In this document: piece by piece, positions 19,446-26,112 of the stretch
Numbering within the stretch: position 1 is the first letter of the stretch
Layout of the letters: each line of letters begins with the position of its first letter
Source of the DNA: Strigamia acuminata
Lineage: Eukaryota; Arthropoda; Chilopoda; Geophilomorpha; Linotaeniidae
NCBI GenBank assembly: GCA_949358305.1
Contig: OX442321.1
Coordinates: 3,621,605-3,685,604 of the forward strand
Length of the DNA stretch: 64,000 nt
Direction: 5' to 3'
Made by a program: the position numbers and the translations under genes
Notes under the pieces: generated by a model
The model's database searches: none
Told to the model about the DNA's origin: nothing
What the model saw: only the letters and a program-made list of their open reading frames with translations

Positions 19446-19928
19446 ATGAGATTTCACTATGAACTAAACCCTCAAATCTGCATGGATAGATATTGCTCAA
19501 ATCATGCGCAAATAGGTGGAGCAGATCTTCCTATATTTGTAGGATCTCGCTATCAACAAGGACATGGTTTGGGTTCACTTATAAGTGACGCATTTCGAAT
19601 TGTAAAGCCTTTTGTGAGAAGTGGAGCGTTGGATGCAGCAACGTATGGTTTGAAGAGAGGATTAGACGTAATTTCCGATATGCGTGTAAACAAGAGAAAA
19701 TTTGGAAATGCATTTAAAGATCAGGTTGTTCGAACCAAATCGGATTTTTTAAAAAAGATTGGTGTACAGAAAGGAGGCAAACAAAAGCGGATGGATGGTA
19801 AACAAAAGAAAAGACGTGTAACCAAACAAAAGAATCAGTCTAAGAGACGAACTCAACCAAAGAAGAACGTGCGTAGGAAGTCCTGCAAAAGAAAAACTTC
19901 ACTTCTTGGACCTGACATATTTGATTAG
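19446..19928 (+). CDS. Basic virion protein with amphipathic segment (pVI/pX-like)
   Basis: 160 aa from the ATG at 19446, five bases after the preceding stop. The frame is open further up but only from a GTG, overlapping the penton-like gene. Near the N-terminus is LPIFVGSRYQQGHGLGSLI and then an amphipathic helix (SDAFRIVKPFVRSGA). This is the pattern of membrane-lytic or core peptides in adenovirus-like particles and adintoviruses. The last 60 residues are extremely basic (KRR, KKRR, RKSCKRK), fitting DNA condensation. It ends 2 bp before the capsid ATG. Confidence 0.7.
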   Translation: MRFHYELNPQICMDRYCSNHAQIGGADLPIFVGSRYQQGHGLGSLISDAFRIVKPFVRSGALDAATYGLKRGLDVISDMRVNKRKFGNAFKDQVVRTKSDFLKKIGVQKGGKQKRMDGKQKKRRVTKQKNQSKRRTQPKKNVRRKSCKRKTSLLGPDIFD

Positions 19929-19930
19929 CC

Positions 19931-21268
19931 ATGCCGCAATTTCCCCATGAATCATCTGCCGAAGGCGCGACTCCAGAACTAGACATTTTTGGATTACCAC
20001 TCACACAAATAACTGTGGAAGATAATTATTGGAGTGAATACCATCCAATTACAGCCGTAACTGCAGGACAGCCATTAGATTTTTCAATCAAGGGTACTGC
20101 TGATACGTACATTGACTTGAGTCAAACATACTTGTTACTAAATGTAACTGTAACCGATGGTGCTGGGGCTGTAATTACAAAAACAGCTAAGGTTTCTCCT
20201 ACAAATTTATTCCTACATTCATTGTTCAGTCAAATAGATGTTAGACTAAATGATAAGCTAGTGTCAGCTTCCGATTCAAATTATTGTTATAGAAGTTATC
20301 TCGAAACAATTCTCAGTTTTTCAAATGATGCCAAAAAGAGTTATAAAACAGTGGAGATGTATTATGAGGATACAGGAGGATCATTTGATGATTTAGATCC
20401 AACAGTAGCAGATTTTAACGAAGAGTTTGGAATTTATAAACGATATCATCGACTCATGCAGGATGGTGATTGTGGAAAATTACAGATGTTTGGAAGACTT
20501 CACTGCGATATCTTTTCTCAACCACATTATCTCATAAATAATGTTGACTTGCGAATTACACTTACTAGACAAAATGATGCATTTAGTTTAATTTCAAAAG
20601 AGGCAGGGGCGGCCTATAAAACAGTTATAAATGATGCAACTTTATTTGTAAAAAAGATAGTTCCTAGCGCTAGTGTACTCTTAGCTCATCATCAAGCATT
20701 AGAGCAACGTAATGCGAAATATCCCATTAGAAGGGTAGAAGTTAAGACATTTACAATTGCTACAGGATCGCAAACTGCTATGATTGATAATGCATTTCTC
20801 GGTCAATATCCATCCCGATTGATTATTGGTCTTGTGAAAAACACTGCCTACTGCGGATCATATGCCAGTAATCCGTATAATTTTGAAAACCAAGGAATAA
20901 ATTTTCTTCAAGTATTTTTGGATGGAAAAGGAGTACCAATGAGTCCATATAAGCCAGATTTTGCAAAAGGACAAGCAGCTCGTGAATTTATTACCTTATA
21001 CCAAACTATGAATAGAGCAGATAAAGATTTAGGATTAGGCATTTCGTATACTGATTATTGTTTAGGCGGAAATGTTTTATTTGGATTTGATTTAACGCAA
21101 GATGCATCCGCCGGTCAACCACATTTGAATTTAGTAAAACAAGGAAATGTTAGGATTGAAATGAGATTTAATAAAGCCTTAACTGCAACCATAACCGTAT
21201 TAGTACTGGCGGAATATCAATCCATACTGGAGATTGATAGAGCGAGGAATATCATTACTGAATTTTAA
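19931..21268 (+). CDS. Major capsid protein candidate (double jelly-roll)
   Basis: 445 aa, the usual size for the Polinton major capsid protein. The sequence is rich in beta-forming stretches. It contains SPTNLFLHSLFSQIDVRLND near residue 100 and FGRLHCDIFSQPHYLINNVD near 190, positions at which capsid proteins of this family are strongly conserved. Second-half strands such as GVPMSPYKPDF and a final IRIEMRFNKAL-like strand (VRIEMRFNKAL) complete a two-domain layout. It should form the hexon-like shell. It sits between the basic virion protein and the protease, in one rightward transcription block. Confidence 0.88.
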   Translation: MPQFPHESSAEGATPELDIFGLPLTQITVEDNYWSEYHPITAVTAGQPLDFSIKGTADTYIDLSQTYLLLNVTVTDGAGAVITKTAKVSPTNLFLHSLFSQIDVRLNDKLVSASDSNYCYRSYLETILSFSNDAKKSYKTVEMYYEDTGGSFDDLDPTVADFNEEFGIYKRYHRLMQDGDCGKLQMFGRLHCDIFSQPHYLINNVDLRITLTRQNDAFSLISKEAGAAYKTVINDATLFVKKIVPSASVLLAHHQALEQRNAKYPIRRVEVKTFTIATGSQTAMIDNAFLGQYPSRLIIGLVKNTAYCGSYASNPYNFENQGINFLQVFLDGKGVPMSPYKPDFAKGQAAREFITLYQTMNRADKDLGLGISYTDYCLGGNVLFGFDLTQDASAGQPHLNLVKQGNVRIEMRFNKALTATITVLVLAEYQSILEIDRARNIITEF

Positions 21269-21276
21269 CTCAAGCT

Positions 21277-21801
21277 ATGAACACGCTCCAAATAACGGAG
21301 ATTTTATCTAAGAATTCAGTGACGAGGCAAATTTTTAAAGGTGTATATCCAATTGATTTGCTATCCTCATCGCAACAAACAAACAAAACATGCGCGTTTG
21401 TTGTAAATACTCATCCCCATACAAAACCAGGCGAACATTGGGTAGCATTGTTTCGAGATGAGAAAGTACCCGGTGCGATTGAATATTTTGATTCGTTCGG
21501 TAAACCACCAGCGAAAGAAATTACTGCTTTTATTCAAAATATTGGATGTAAACTAACCAACAGGATTACTCAAACCTATCAATCACCGTGTAGTCTCGCA
21601 TGTGGATATTATTGCATTTATTTTATTTATAATAGGTGTAAAGGAAAAAGCTTTGATTATATAAAAAATCAATTTAATCCAAGAAATCCATATTACAATG
21701 ATAAAAAAGTTACAAAATTTGTTAAACATATTTTTAATTTTAAGATGTCAACATTGTATGATAAAAATTGTATCGTACAAATAAGTAAAACAAAGAAATA
21801 A
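21277..21801 (+). CDS. Adenain-like cysteine protease (C5/Ulp1 fold)
   Basis: 174 aa, close to the length of adenovirus-type proteases. The catalytic set is visible in order: H54 in GEHWVALF, D72 in EYFDSFG, Q102 in QSPCSLACGYYC and nucleophile C109 in the same motif. It should mature capsid and core proteins during assembly. It starts 8 bp after the capsid stop. Intact, no missing residue. Confidence 0.95.
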   Translation: MNTLQITEILSKNSVTRQIFKGVYPIDLLSSSQQTNKTCAFVVNTHPHTKPGEHWVALFRDEKVPGAIEYFDSFGKPPAKEITAFIQNIGCKLTNRITQTYQSPCSLACGYYCIYFIYNRCKGKSFDYIKNQFNPRNPYYNDKKVTKFVKHIFNFKMSTLYDKNCIVQISKTKK

Positions 21802-21830
21802 AGTAATTGTTACAAAATCTGGTGTTTCTA

Positions 21831-22157
21831 TCAACCTGGTGTATCTAACCCATAGATGGATTTATAAATCAACCACTCTTCATTCAGTCCTTTTTCAAAA
21901 GTAATTCTCATTAATGGACAATAGGCATACCAAGAATAATGTTCCAAAAGAGGTATGTCACCACGTTTCCACTCTTTTAATCGACCGAGACAGTAGACGC
22001 ACTCAACATGATCATTTTCACCCAAGTATTTGAATCCAGCACGGGCTAAGGTGGAAGGGTCGGCGATGTGTCTAGAAACAGGCCAGTTGCGAAAGGTTTG
22101 CTTCCGTTCCCGGATTCGCCGCATCATCTCCGTTCGCATTTTCATTTCCCGTTCCAT
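21831..22157 (-). CDS. BIR-domain protein (inhibitor-of-apoptosis type)
   Basis: 108 aa from the ATG at 22157; the longer frame to 22205 starts only at TTG. After a charged N-terminal helix comes one BIR domain: RKQTFRNWP, the ADPSTLARAGFKY stretch, then the zinc ligands C-x2-C-x16-H-x6-C (VECVYC ... GDIPLLEH ... CPLM). All four ligands and the GDxP..EH core are present. There is no RING or CARD. Single-BIR proteins of insect viruses and cells bind caspases or pro-death peptides, so a role in blocking host cell death is plausible but inferred. Its start lies inside the C-terminal coding region of the upstream gene (86-bp overlap with 22072). Confidence 0.85.
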   Translation of the reverse strand: MEREMKMRTEMMRRIRERKQTFRNWPVSRHIADPSTLARAGFKYLGENDHVECVYCLGRLKEWKRGDIPLLEHYSWYAYCPLMRITFEKGLNEEWLIYKSIYGLDTPG

Positions 22158-22731
22158 GAAGGAGGGCTTCAAGATCGTCGAGATAAGAATGGTCTTGAGT
22201 TTCAATACACCACTCCTTAAAGCAAAGACACTCAGCTTGAGGACAGTGCATTAACTTGGAGGGAAGTAGGGATTCATGAAGGTGACATAAAGGTTTTGAA
22301 TCAGGATCAAGATTAAAATGAAGGTCCTGATATTTTGGACATCCCAATGATTCCAGGTCGAGGTATGGAATGTCACATTTGATTAACCAATTTTTTTCAA
22401 TTTGGCCTCCTTTGAATGCAATAATTGGTCTGTTGGTTTCCTGAACACAATTTATATGTAAAGATGTGAGGATAAAAGGAATCCAGCTTTGAGGTAGATC
22501 ATCAGGACCATCTTCAAACTTCATACCGTGGATATTACGTTTTAACCAAGCAGCAACTTTTTGCCATTTTGGTTCTAGTTTGTCAAATTGTCCAACACGA
22601 AAGTGATAACTTAAAGTAGAATCCTTGTATAGAAAACACACTCCGAGCTCCTTGAGTAGAAAGTCGGGACCAAACTGGAATCCCTCAAAGTCAATAATAC
22701 AACCTACGTTTTTTAATTGTTCCGAATTCAT
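22072..22731 (-). CDS. Accessory Polinton protein, possible DEDD-type nuclease fold
   Basis: 219 aa from the ATG at 22731; an ATG at 22761 would add 10 residues and overlap the AlkB gene by 17 bp. The N-terminus (NVGCIIDFEGFQFGPDFLLKE) has a hydrophobic strand ending in D-x-E, as in the first motif of DEDD exonucleases. Later come IIAFKGGQIEKNWL, then DLESLGCPKYQDL, CHLHESL and an HCPQAECLCFKEWC segment where a final His/acidic motif would lie. Many cysteines and histidines could also bind zinc. The C-terminal 35 residues are low-complexity and overlap the BIR gene. Function is uncertain; nuclease assignment is by motif pattern only. Confidence 0.55.
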   Translation of the reverse strand: MNSEQLKNVGCIIDFEGFQFGPDFLLKELGVCFLYKDSTLSYHFRVGQFDKLEPKWQKVAAWLKRNIHGMKFEDGPDDLPQSWIPFILTSLHINCVQETNRPIIAFKGGQIEKNWLIKCDIPYLDLESLGCPKYQDLHFNLDPDSKPLCHLHESLLPSKLMHCPQAECLCFKEWCIETQDHSYLDDLEALLHGTGNENANGDDAANPGTEANLSQLACF

Positions 22732-22744
22732 TCTAAAACACGAA

Positions 22745-23443
22745 TTAAAATAAATATTCATTTATAATAATATCATTAAATAAATGGAACTTACTTTGAA
22801 TGATGTTTCTAAAAGTTAAGTTGATTCGCGGATGAAGTGCAGAAATTTGCTTTGGAAGACTGTGATACCAAAAACGGTTTGTAGGTTGGTGCATTAGCAG
22901 AATGCTACCGTGTTCCAACGCGAGAGAAATCGGCTTTGGTGGTAAGACTGAGTTGCGAATAGTATACTTTCGCTTAAGAGACACGTGACGAAGAACAAAG
23001 TTTCTGTTTTGTCCTAGAGACAGGCTCGCTATTGGTGCGTTTGGATGAAGTCCCACCTCATCGTCTCGATGTTCACCAATAGTCTGGTTGCCATTTGCAT
23101 AACGATTAACGAGAACAAAGTTAAATTCATGTCCGGTAACAAACTGAACGGCATCTCGTAAATCACGCAAAAGAGGAGTCCAAGTTTTAACCGGTAAAGT
23201 ATTACCAGAAAATGAATATTTCAATCCATCATCACCAAATGCAACTTGTTGTCTCGGTATATTGATCCACTTCCCATAAATCTTGATTTGACTCAGTCTA
23301 CCTGTATAGTATGTGATTTCATTTTCCAGCTTTTGAAATGTAGAATCAGCTACTTCTTTGTTGAAAAGAAGCCCATACTGCAAGTGTAAATCCTGCTTGA
23401 GAATATCTTTCCAACAAACAGGCTCTATTGTCGTCTTCTCCAT
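22745..23443 (-). CDS. AlkB-family 2-oxoglutarate/Fe(II) dioxygenase (ALKBH2/3-type)
   Basis: 232 aa. Enzymes of this type remove alkyl groups from N1-adenine and N3-cytosine in DNA by oxidation, restoring the base. Iron ligands are H125 and D127 in TIGEHRDDEVG and H194 in WYHSLPK. The 2-oxoglutarate-binding tail R-x-N-x-T-F-R is at 206-212 (PRINLTFR). The substrate-side motif NRYANGNQ and the ASLSLGQNRNF strand also match ALKBH2/3. All key residues are present, so activity is likely. The gene has its own TATA box 30-40 bp upstream and a triple tandem repeat further up. A DNA repair enzyme suits a replicon with exposed single strands made by protein-primed replication. Confidence 0.93.
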   Translation of the reverse strand: MEKTTIEPVCWKDILKQDLHLQYGLLFNKEVADSTFQKLENEITYYTGRLSQIKIYGKWINIPRQQVAFGDDGLKYSFSGNTLPVKTWTPLLRDLRDAVQFVTGHEFNFVLVNRYANGNQTIGEHRDDEVGLHPNAPIASLSLGQNRNFVLRHVSLKRKYTIRNSVLPPKPISLALEHGSILLMHQPTNRFWYHSLPKQISALHPRINLTFRNIIQSKFHLFNDIIINEYLF

Positions 23444-23470
23444 GTTTTTTCATCCAAAAGAAACATCAGC

Positions 23471-23482
23471 TCGGTATATATA
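23471..23482 (-). promoter_or_regulatory. TATA box of the AlkB-like gene
   Basis: GGTATATATAGC on the plus strand (GCTATATATACC on the coding strand) is about 30 bp upstream of the ATG at 23443. It resembles the PolB TATA box GGTATATATAC. Confidence 0.65.
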
Positions 23483-23513
23483 GCAGTTAACCTATTCTGC
23501 TGTCCAATCGGAG

Positions 23514-23822
23514 ACATGTCTAAACTTGCCCCCCAAGCGGTTTCAACAAATTATAGCAGAGGACTCCTCCCCTTTGCACCGCTCACTTTCTGTTTTATCC
23601 CCCCTTCCAAACAGTGCCATTGCTGAGACATGTTGAAACTTGTCTAAAATGGTTTCAACGAATCATAGCAGAGGAGACATTTGCACCACTCACTTTCTGT
23701 TTTATCCTCCCTTCCAAACAGTGCAATTGATGAGACATGTTGAAACTTGTCTAAAATGGTTTCAACGAATCATAGCAGAGGACAACTTTGCACCGCTCGC
23801 TTCCTGTTTTATCCTCCATTTC
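23514..23822. repeat. Triple tandem repeat (107-114 bp units) upstream of the AlkB gene
   Basis: Units start at ACATGT at 23514, 23628 and 23735. Each contains AAACTTG..., GGTTTCAACRAATYATAGC, AGAGGA, then TTTGCACCRCTCRCTTYCTG and TTTTATCC..CC. The third lacks the last few bases. The CTCCTCCCCTTTGNACCGCT / CACTTNCTGTTTTA core also appears once at 24736-24786, next to the TATA box of the right-end PC4-like gene. The repeats are therefore good candidates for shared transcription-control sites. Confidence 0.8.
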
Positions 23823-24022
23823 CACTAATATAACACAAACACCCTTATTACAACTTAACTTATTTGTTAAAGAAATAAATGAAAGAAAAAAAATGTATTC
23901 TTATTCAAACAAATTTTATTTATATAATTAACACAAAAAAAAGAAATAAGTACAAAAAAAAAATTTATACTAAAGTATACAATTTCTATTCTACCAATAC
24001 AAATAACAAATTAACTATAAAT
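23823..24022. other. A-rich spacer with 3' ends of accessory transcripts
   Basis: Runs of AAAAAAA and TTTATATAATTAACAC-like AT sequence separate the repeat block from the stop of the PC4-like gene at 24023. No gene is supported here. Confidence 0.4.
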
Positions 24023-24679
24023 CTATTCATCATCATCAGTATCGACAGGTACACTGGTAGGTTTTGAATCGACATCCTCATCAGAAGAATCCACAAAATG
24101 CACACCAGGAATGGGTCTCTGATATGGTTTCTTCTTCATTTGCTTTCTCTCCTTTTTCTTTTTTAAAACAATTGGAGCATGAGATGTGGTCGGAGTAACA
24201 AATGAACTTGCAGTTGTTTCCTCGGGAATAGCTGGAAATTGAAGGTTGCTCTCTTGCAACTTTGACAGAGCTTCATCGATGCCCGAAAATATGGATGATC
24301 GCTGCTTCTTGAGTTGACGCCATTGTTCATATGAAAGCAGAATAAACTTCTCTGGCGCAAATGAACGACATATCATCAAAGATACATCATCAGTTTTCGA
24401 CTTGGAAATAGTGACTAAAACACCACCTTCACACTCAATGGTTGATGATTTCTTGGTTTTTAAATTCGCAATTTCACTCGTTATCTGCTTCCAATGTTCC
24501 ACAAAATCATAAAATGTCTTAACGTTCATGCACATACCATCACGAGTGGGATACAGCTTTCCGTTCGGGTATGTCAGAAATCGTCTTAGGTGGATGTAGA
24601 CTCCAGCTAGAAATGGATTGACTTGACAATAGATCTCCCCACCAAGAGAGTAGATCCCGCTGCTTGAAGTAGTAGTCAT
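24023..24679 (-). CDS. PC4-like ssDNA-binding protein with two PC4-type segments
   Basis: 218 aa from the ATG at 24679; the ATG at 24727 lies on the TATA box and is unlikely to be transcribed. The first segment (GEIYCQVNPFLAGVYIHLRR, then NGKLYPTRDGMCMNVKTF) and a second (GGVLVTISKS, then LLSYEQWRQLKKQ) each show the PC4 pattern of antiparallel strands closed by a helix. The rest is a linker and a tail mixing KKKKERKQMKKK with a very acidic end (DSSDEDVDSKP, DTDDDE). PC4 folds bind single-stranded DNA, so roles in replication or transcription of the element are likely. It is the gene nearest the right end, oriented inward. Confidence 0.65.
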   Translation of the reverse strand: MTTTSSSGIYSLGGEIYCQVNPFLAGVYIHLRRFLTYPNGKLYPTRDGMCMNVKTFYDFVEHWKQITSEIANLKTKKSSTIECEGGVLVTISKSKTDDVSLMICRSFAPEKFILLSYEQWRQLKKQRSSIFSGIDEALSKLQESNLQFPAIPEETTASSFVTPTTSHAPIVLKKKKERKQMKKKPYQRPIPGVHFVDSSDEDVDSKPTSVPVDTDDDE

Positions 24680-24725
24680 GGCTTGTTTGTGAAAGAAATG
24701 GTGAGTATCCCAAAATGCGAGTTGC

Positions 24726-24732
24726 ATTTATA
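24726..24732 (-). promoter_or_regulatory. TATA box of the right-end PC4-like gene
   Basis: TATAAAT on the coding strand, about 47 bp before the ATG at 24679. Immediately upstream (24736-24786) is a single copy of the CTCCTCCCCTTTG..CGCTCACTTCCTG core found three times before the AlkB gene. Confidence 0.65.
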
Positions 24733-24804
24733 CAAGGTAACTCCTCCCCTTTGAACCGCTCACTTCCTGTTTTACCCTCCCTTTCCATCACTGACATTGA
24801 TGAG

Positions 24805-25190
24805 TACCCAATAATATCTCTCCTTTGGTTAAAAGTAGCCTAAGGGTCCTTTGAAAATTTGGGAAAAACAACAACAAGGTACTTAAGGAAAGAAAAACAA
24901 GGGGCCTTTGAAAATTTGGGAAAAACAACAACAAGGTACTTAAGTAAAGAAAAACAATAACAAATAATAGCCTAGGGTACATTGATTGAATGATAAGACT
25001 GATTGATTGAAGCAATTAGTCACCCCCACTTAGCTCTCCCCTTATCTCCCCCTCTCCTTATCTCCCCCTCCCGTTATCTCCCCCTCCACTTATCTCCCCC
25101 TCCCCTTATCTCTCCCCCCACTTAACCCTCACCACCCCCACCCCCCCTCACCACCAACCACTGGCCCAGGATCCCCACAAACCCACTACT
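24805..25190 (-). repeat. Right terminal inverted repeat of the Polinton
   Basis: About 386 bp. It is the reverse complement of the left repeat, including the five AGATAA-type units and the doubled 57-bp unit. Differences are scattered single bases such as GGCCCC for GGACCC and CTTTCC for CTTTAC. Near identity implies recent insertion or conversion between ends. Confidence 0.95.
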
Positions 25191-25196
25191 CAGCTA
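25191..25196. repeat. Right target-site duplication of the Polinton (CAGCTA)
   Basis: CAGCTA directly follows the last base of the right inverted repeat, identical to 9756-9761. Confidence 0.9.
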
Positions 25197-26112
25197 TTTA
25201 TTTGTTACCGCATTAAGAATGAAGTCTGATCAGTTGCAACCAGTTATGTGTGATCCCTAAAAAAGGTAGACTTGACCAATCGCTCTAGTGGCTGCAATTG
25301 TAACTACTCAGTCTAAACTTCAGCAGCAAGCTGAGCATGACTAGGCGGCGACAATTTTTATGGCCAGGATTGTACCTTATATCGGTTTTAGAAATGTTTC
25401 ATTTTATATTCCGATCGTTTATCCAGTAAATCGTTGAACACTGAGGCATACAGTAGACTCGCTAGTGCCTTTGCCAAATAAAGTAATGCATTTGCGCCTC
25501 AAAGAATTTGATCCAAAGTTAAGAGTTTAAAAAAATACAAGAAACTTTTTTTTTAAAGTTGAATTTTCTGATGAATATCTAAGGATTGAAGTGGATGTAA
25601 AGAAAAGGGACGAGTTAGAGTTAGTGATACCGTAAAACCGGAAGTGGTTCCATTAAAGCTTAATTACCGTGTAAGCACAGTGTGCCAGGTGATGCTCATA
25701 CATTAATGAACTAAACAATACAATAAAATCCAAAAAAATAAAACTTTAAATAATCAGAAGCAGCATGAACTTAATCACAATATTATTGTAACCATATATC
25801 ATGCAAAAGGCTTAACTTTAGGTTTAACACGGGAACATCAAAGAATAAAGAATACCACAAAATAAAGATATATGAACACTGTATAGCACTAATCTAATCA
25901 CTGATTACAAGTAAGTTCTGAGGCATGCTCCAGACAGTCCAAAATACGATTGACTTAATTAAACAACAGACTACTTATTAATTTGAGTGTGTTAAATGCT
26001 TGGACAGATTTTGTTGAAAAGTCGTGTGAACTTGACTCAATATAAGAAAAAACTGCAATCGACATCGTGAGATGGAACATTTCATAAATTAAACAAGAAG
26101 TGTGTATTCAAT
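25197..26112. other. Host DNA between the Polinton and IR copy 2
   Basis: 25197-25372 is the right part of the Tc1/mariner-like element. From about 25801 the sequence is the 3' flank of the IR segmental duplication, with the MITE-free counterpart of 3612-4497. No gene was found in 25375-25800. Confidence 0.5.

Larger units (their letters stand above)
9762..25190. mobile_element. Complete Polinton/Maverick virus-like DNA transposon
   Basis: The 15,429-bp element is bounded by AGTAGTGGGTTTG / CAAACCCACTACT. It has terminal inverted repeats and a perfect 6-bp target duplication, CAGCTA, at 9756-9761 and 25191-25196. Terminal AG...CT and 6-bp duplications are the known signature of Polintons. 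The gene set (protein-primed PolB, retrovirus-type integrase, packaging ATPase, adenain-like protease, major and minor capsid candidates) is complete and every frame is open. Element organisation is: PolB and a small PC4-like protein rightward; integrase and virion genes leftward; penton-like, membrane-active, capsid and protease genes rightward; then a leftward accessory block. Confidence 0.97.
8558..25372. mobile_element. Tc1/mariner-like element, decayed, split by the Polinton
   Basis: The left end, after a TA at 8556-8557, begins CAATCGTGGCCATAAAAATT. The right end, before a TA at 25373-25374, is its inverted counterpart (AATTTTTATGGCCAGGATTG). Similarity continues inward for about 100 bp (GTCGC.., TTGCTGCTGAA, GCGATTGG..AAGTCTAC). 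TA flanks and a transposase-like first exon at 8741 fit the Tc1/mariner superfamily. Without the Polinton and one copy of its 6-bp target duplication, the distance between ends is about 1380 bp, a normal size for this superfamily. The interior is decayed and contains short tandem repeats. Confidence 0.65.

Noticed and set aside
22158-22205. Upstream extension of the BIR frame
   Set aside because: The first codon is TTG and the stretch overlaps the upstream gene; ATG 22157 keeps the whole BIR domain.
24540-25015. Small frames near the right Polinton end and in its inverted repeat
   Set aside because: They are shadows of the PC4-like gene or translations of the terminal repeat (mirrored at 9936-10121) with no domain.
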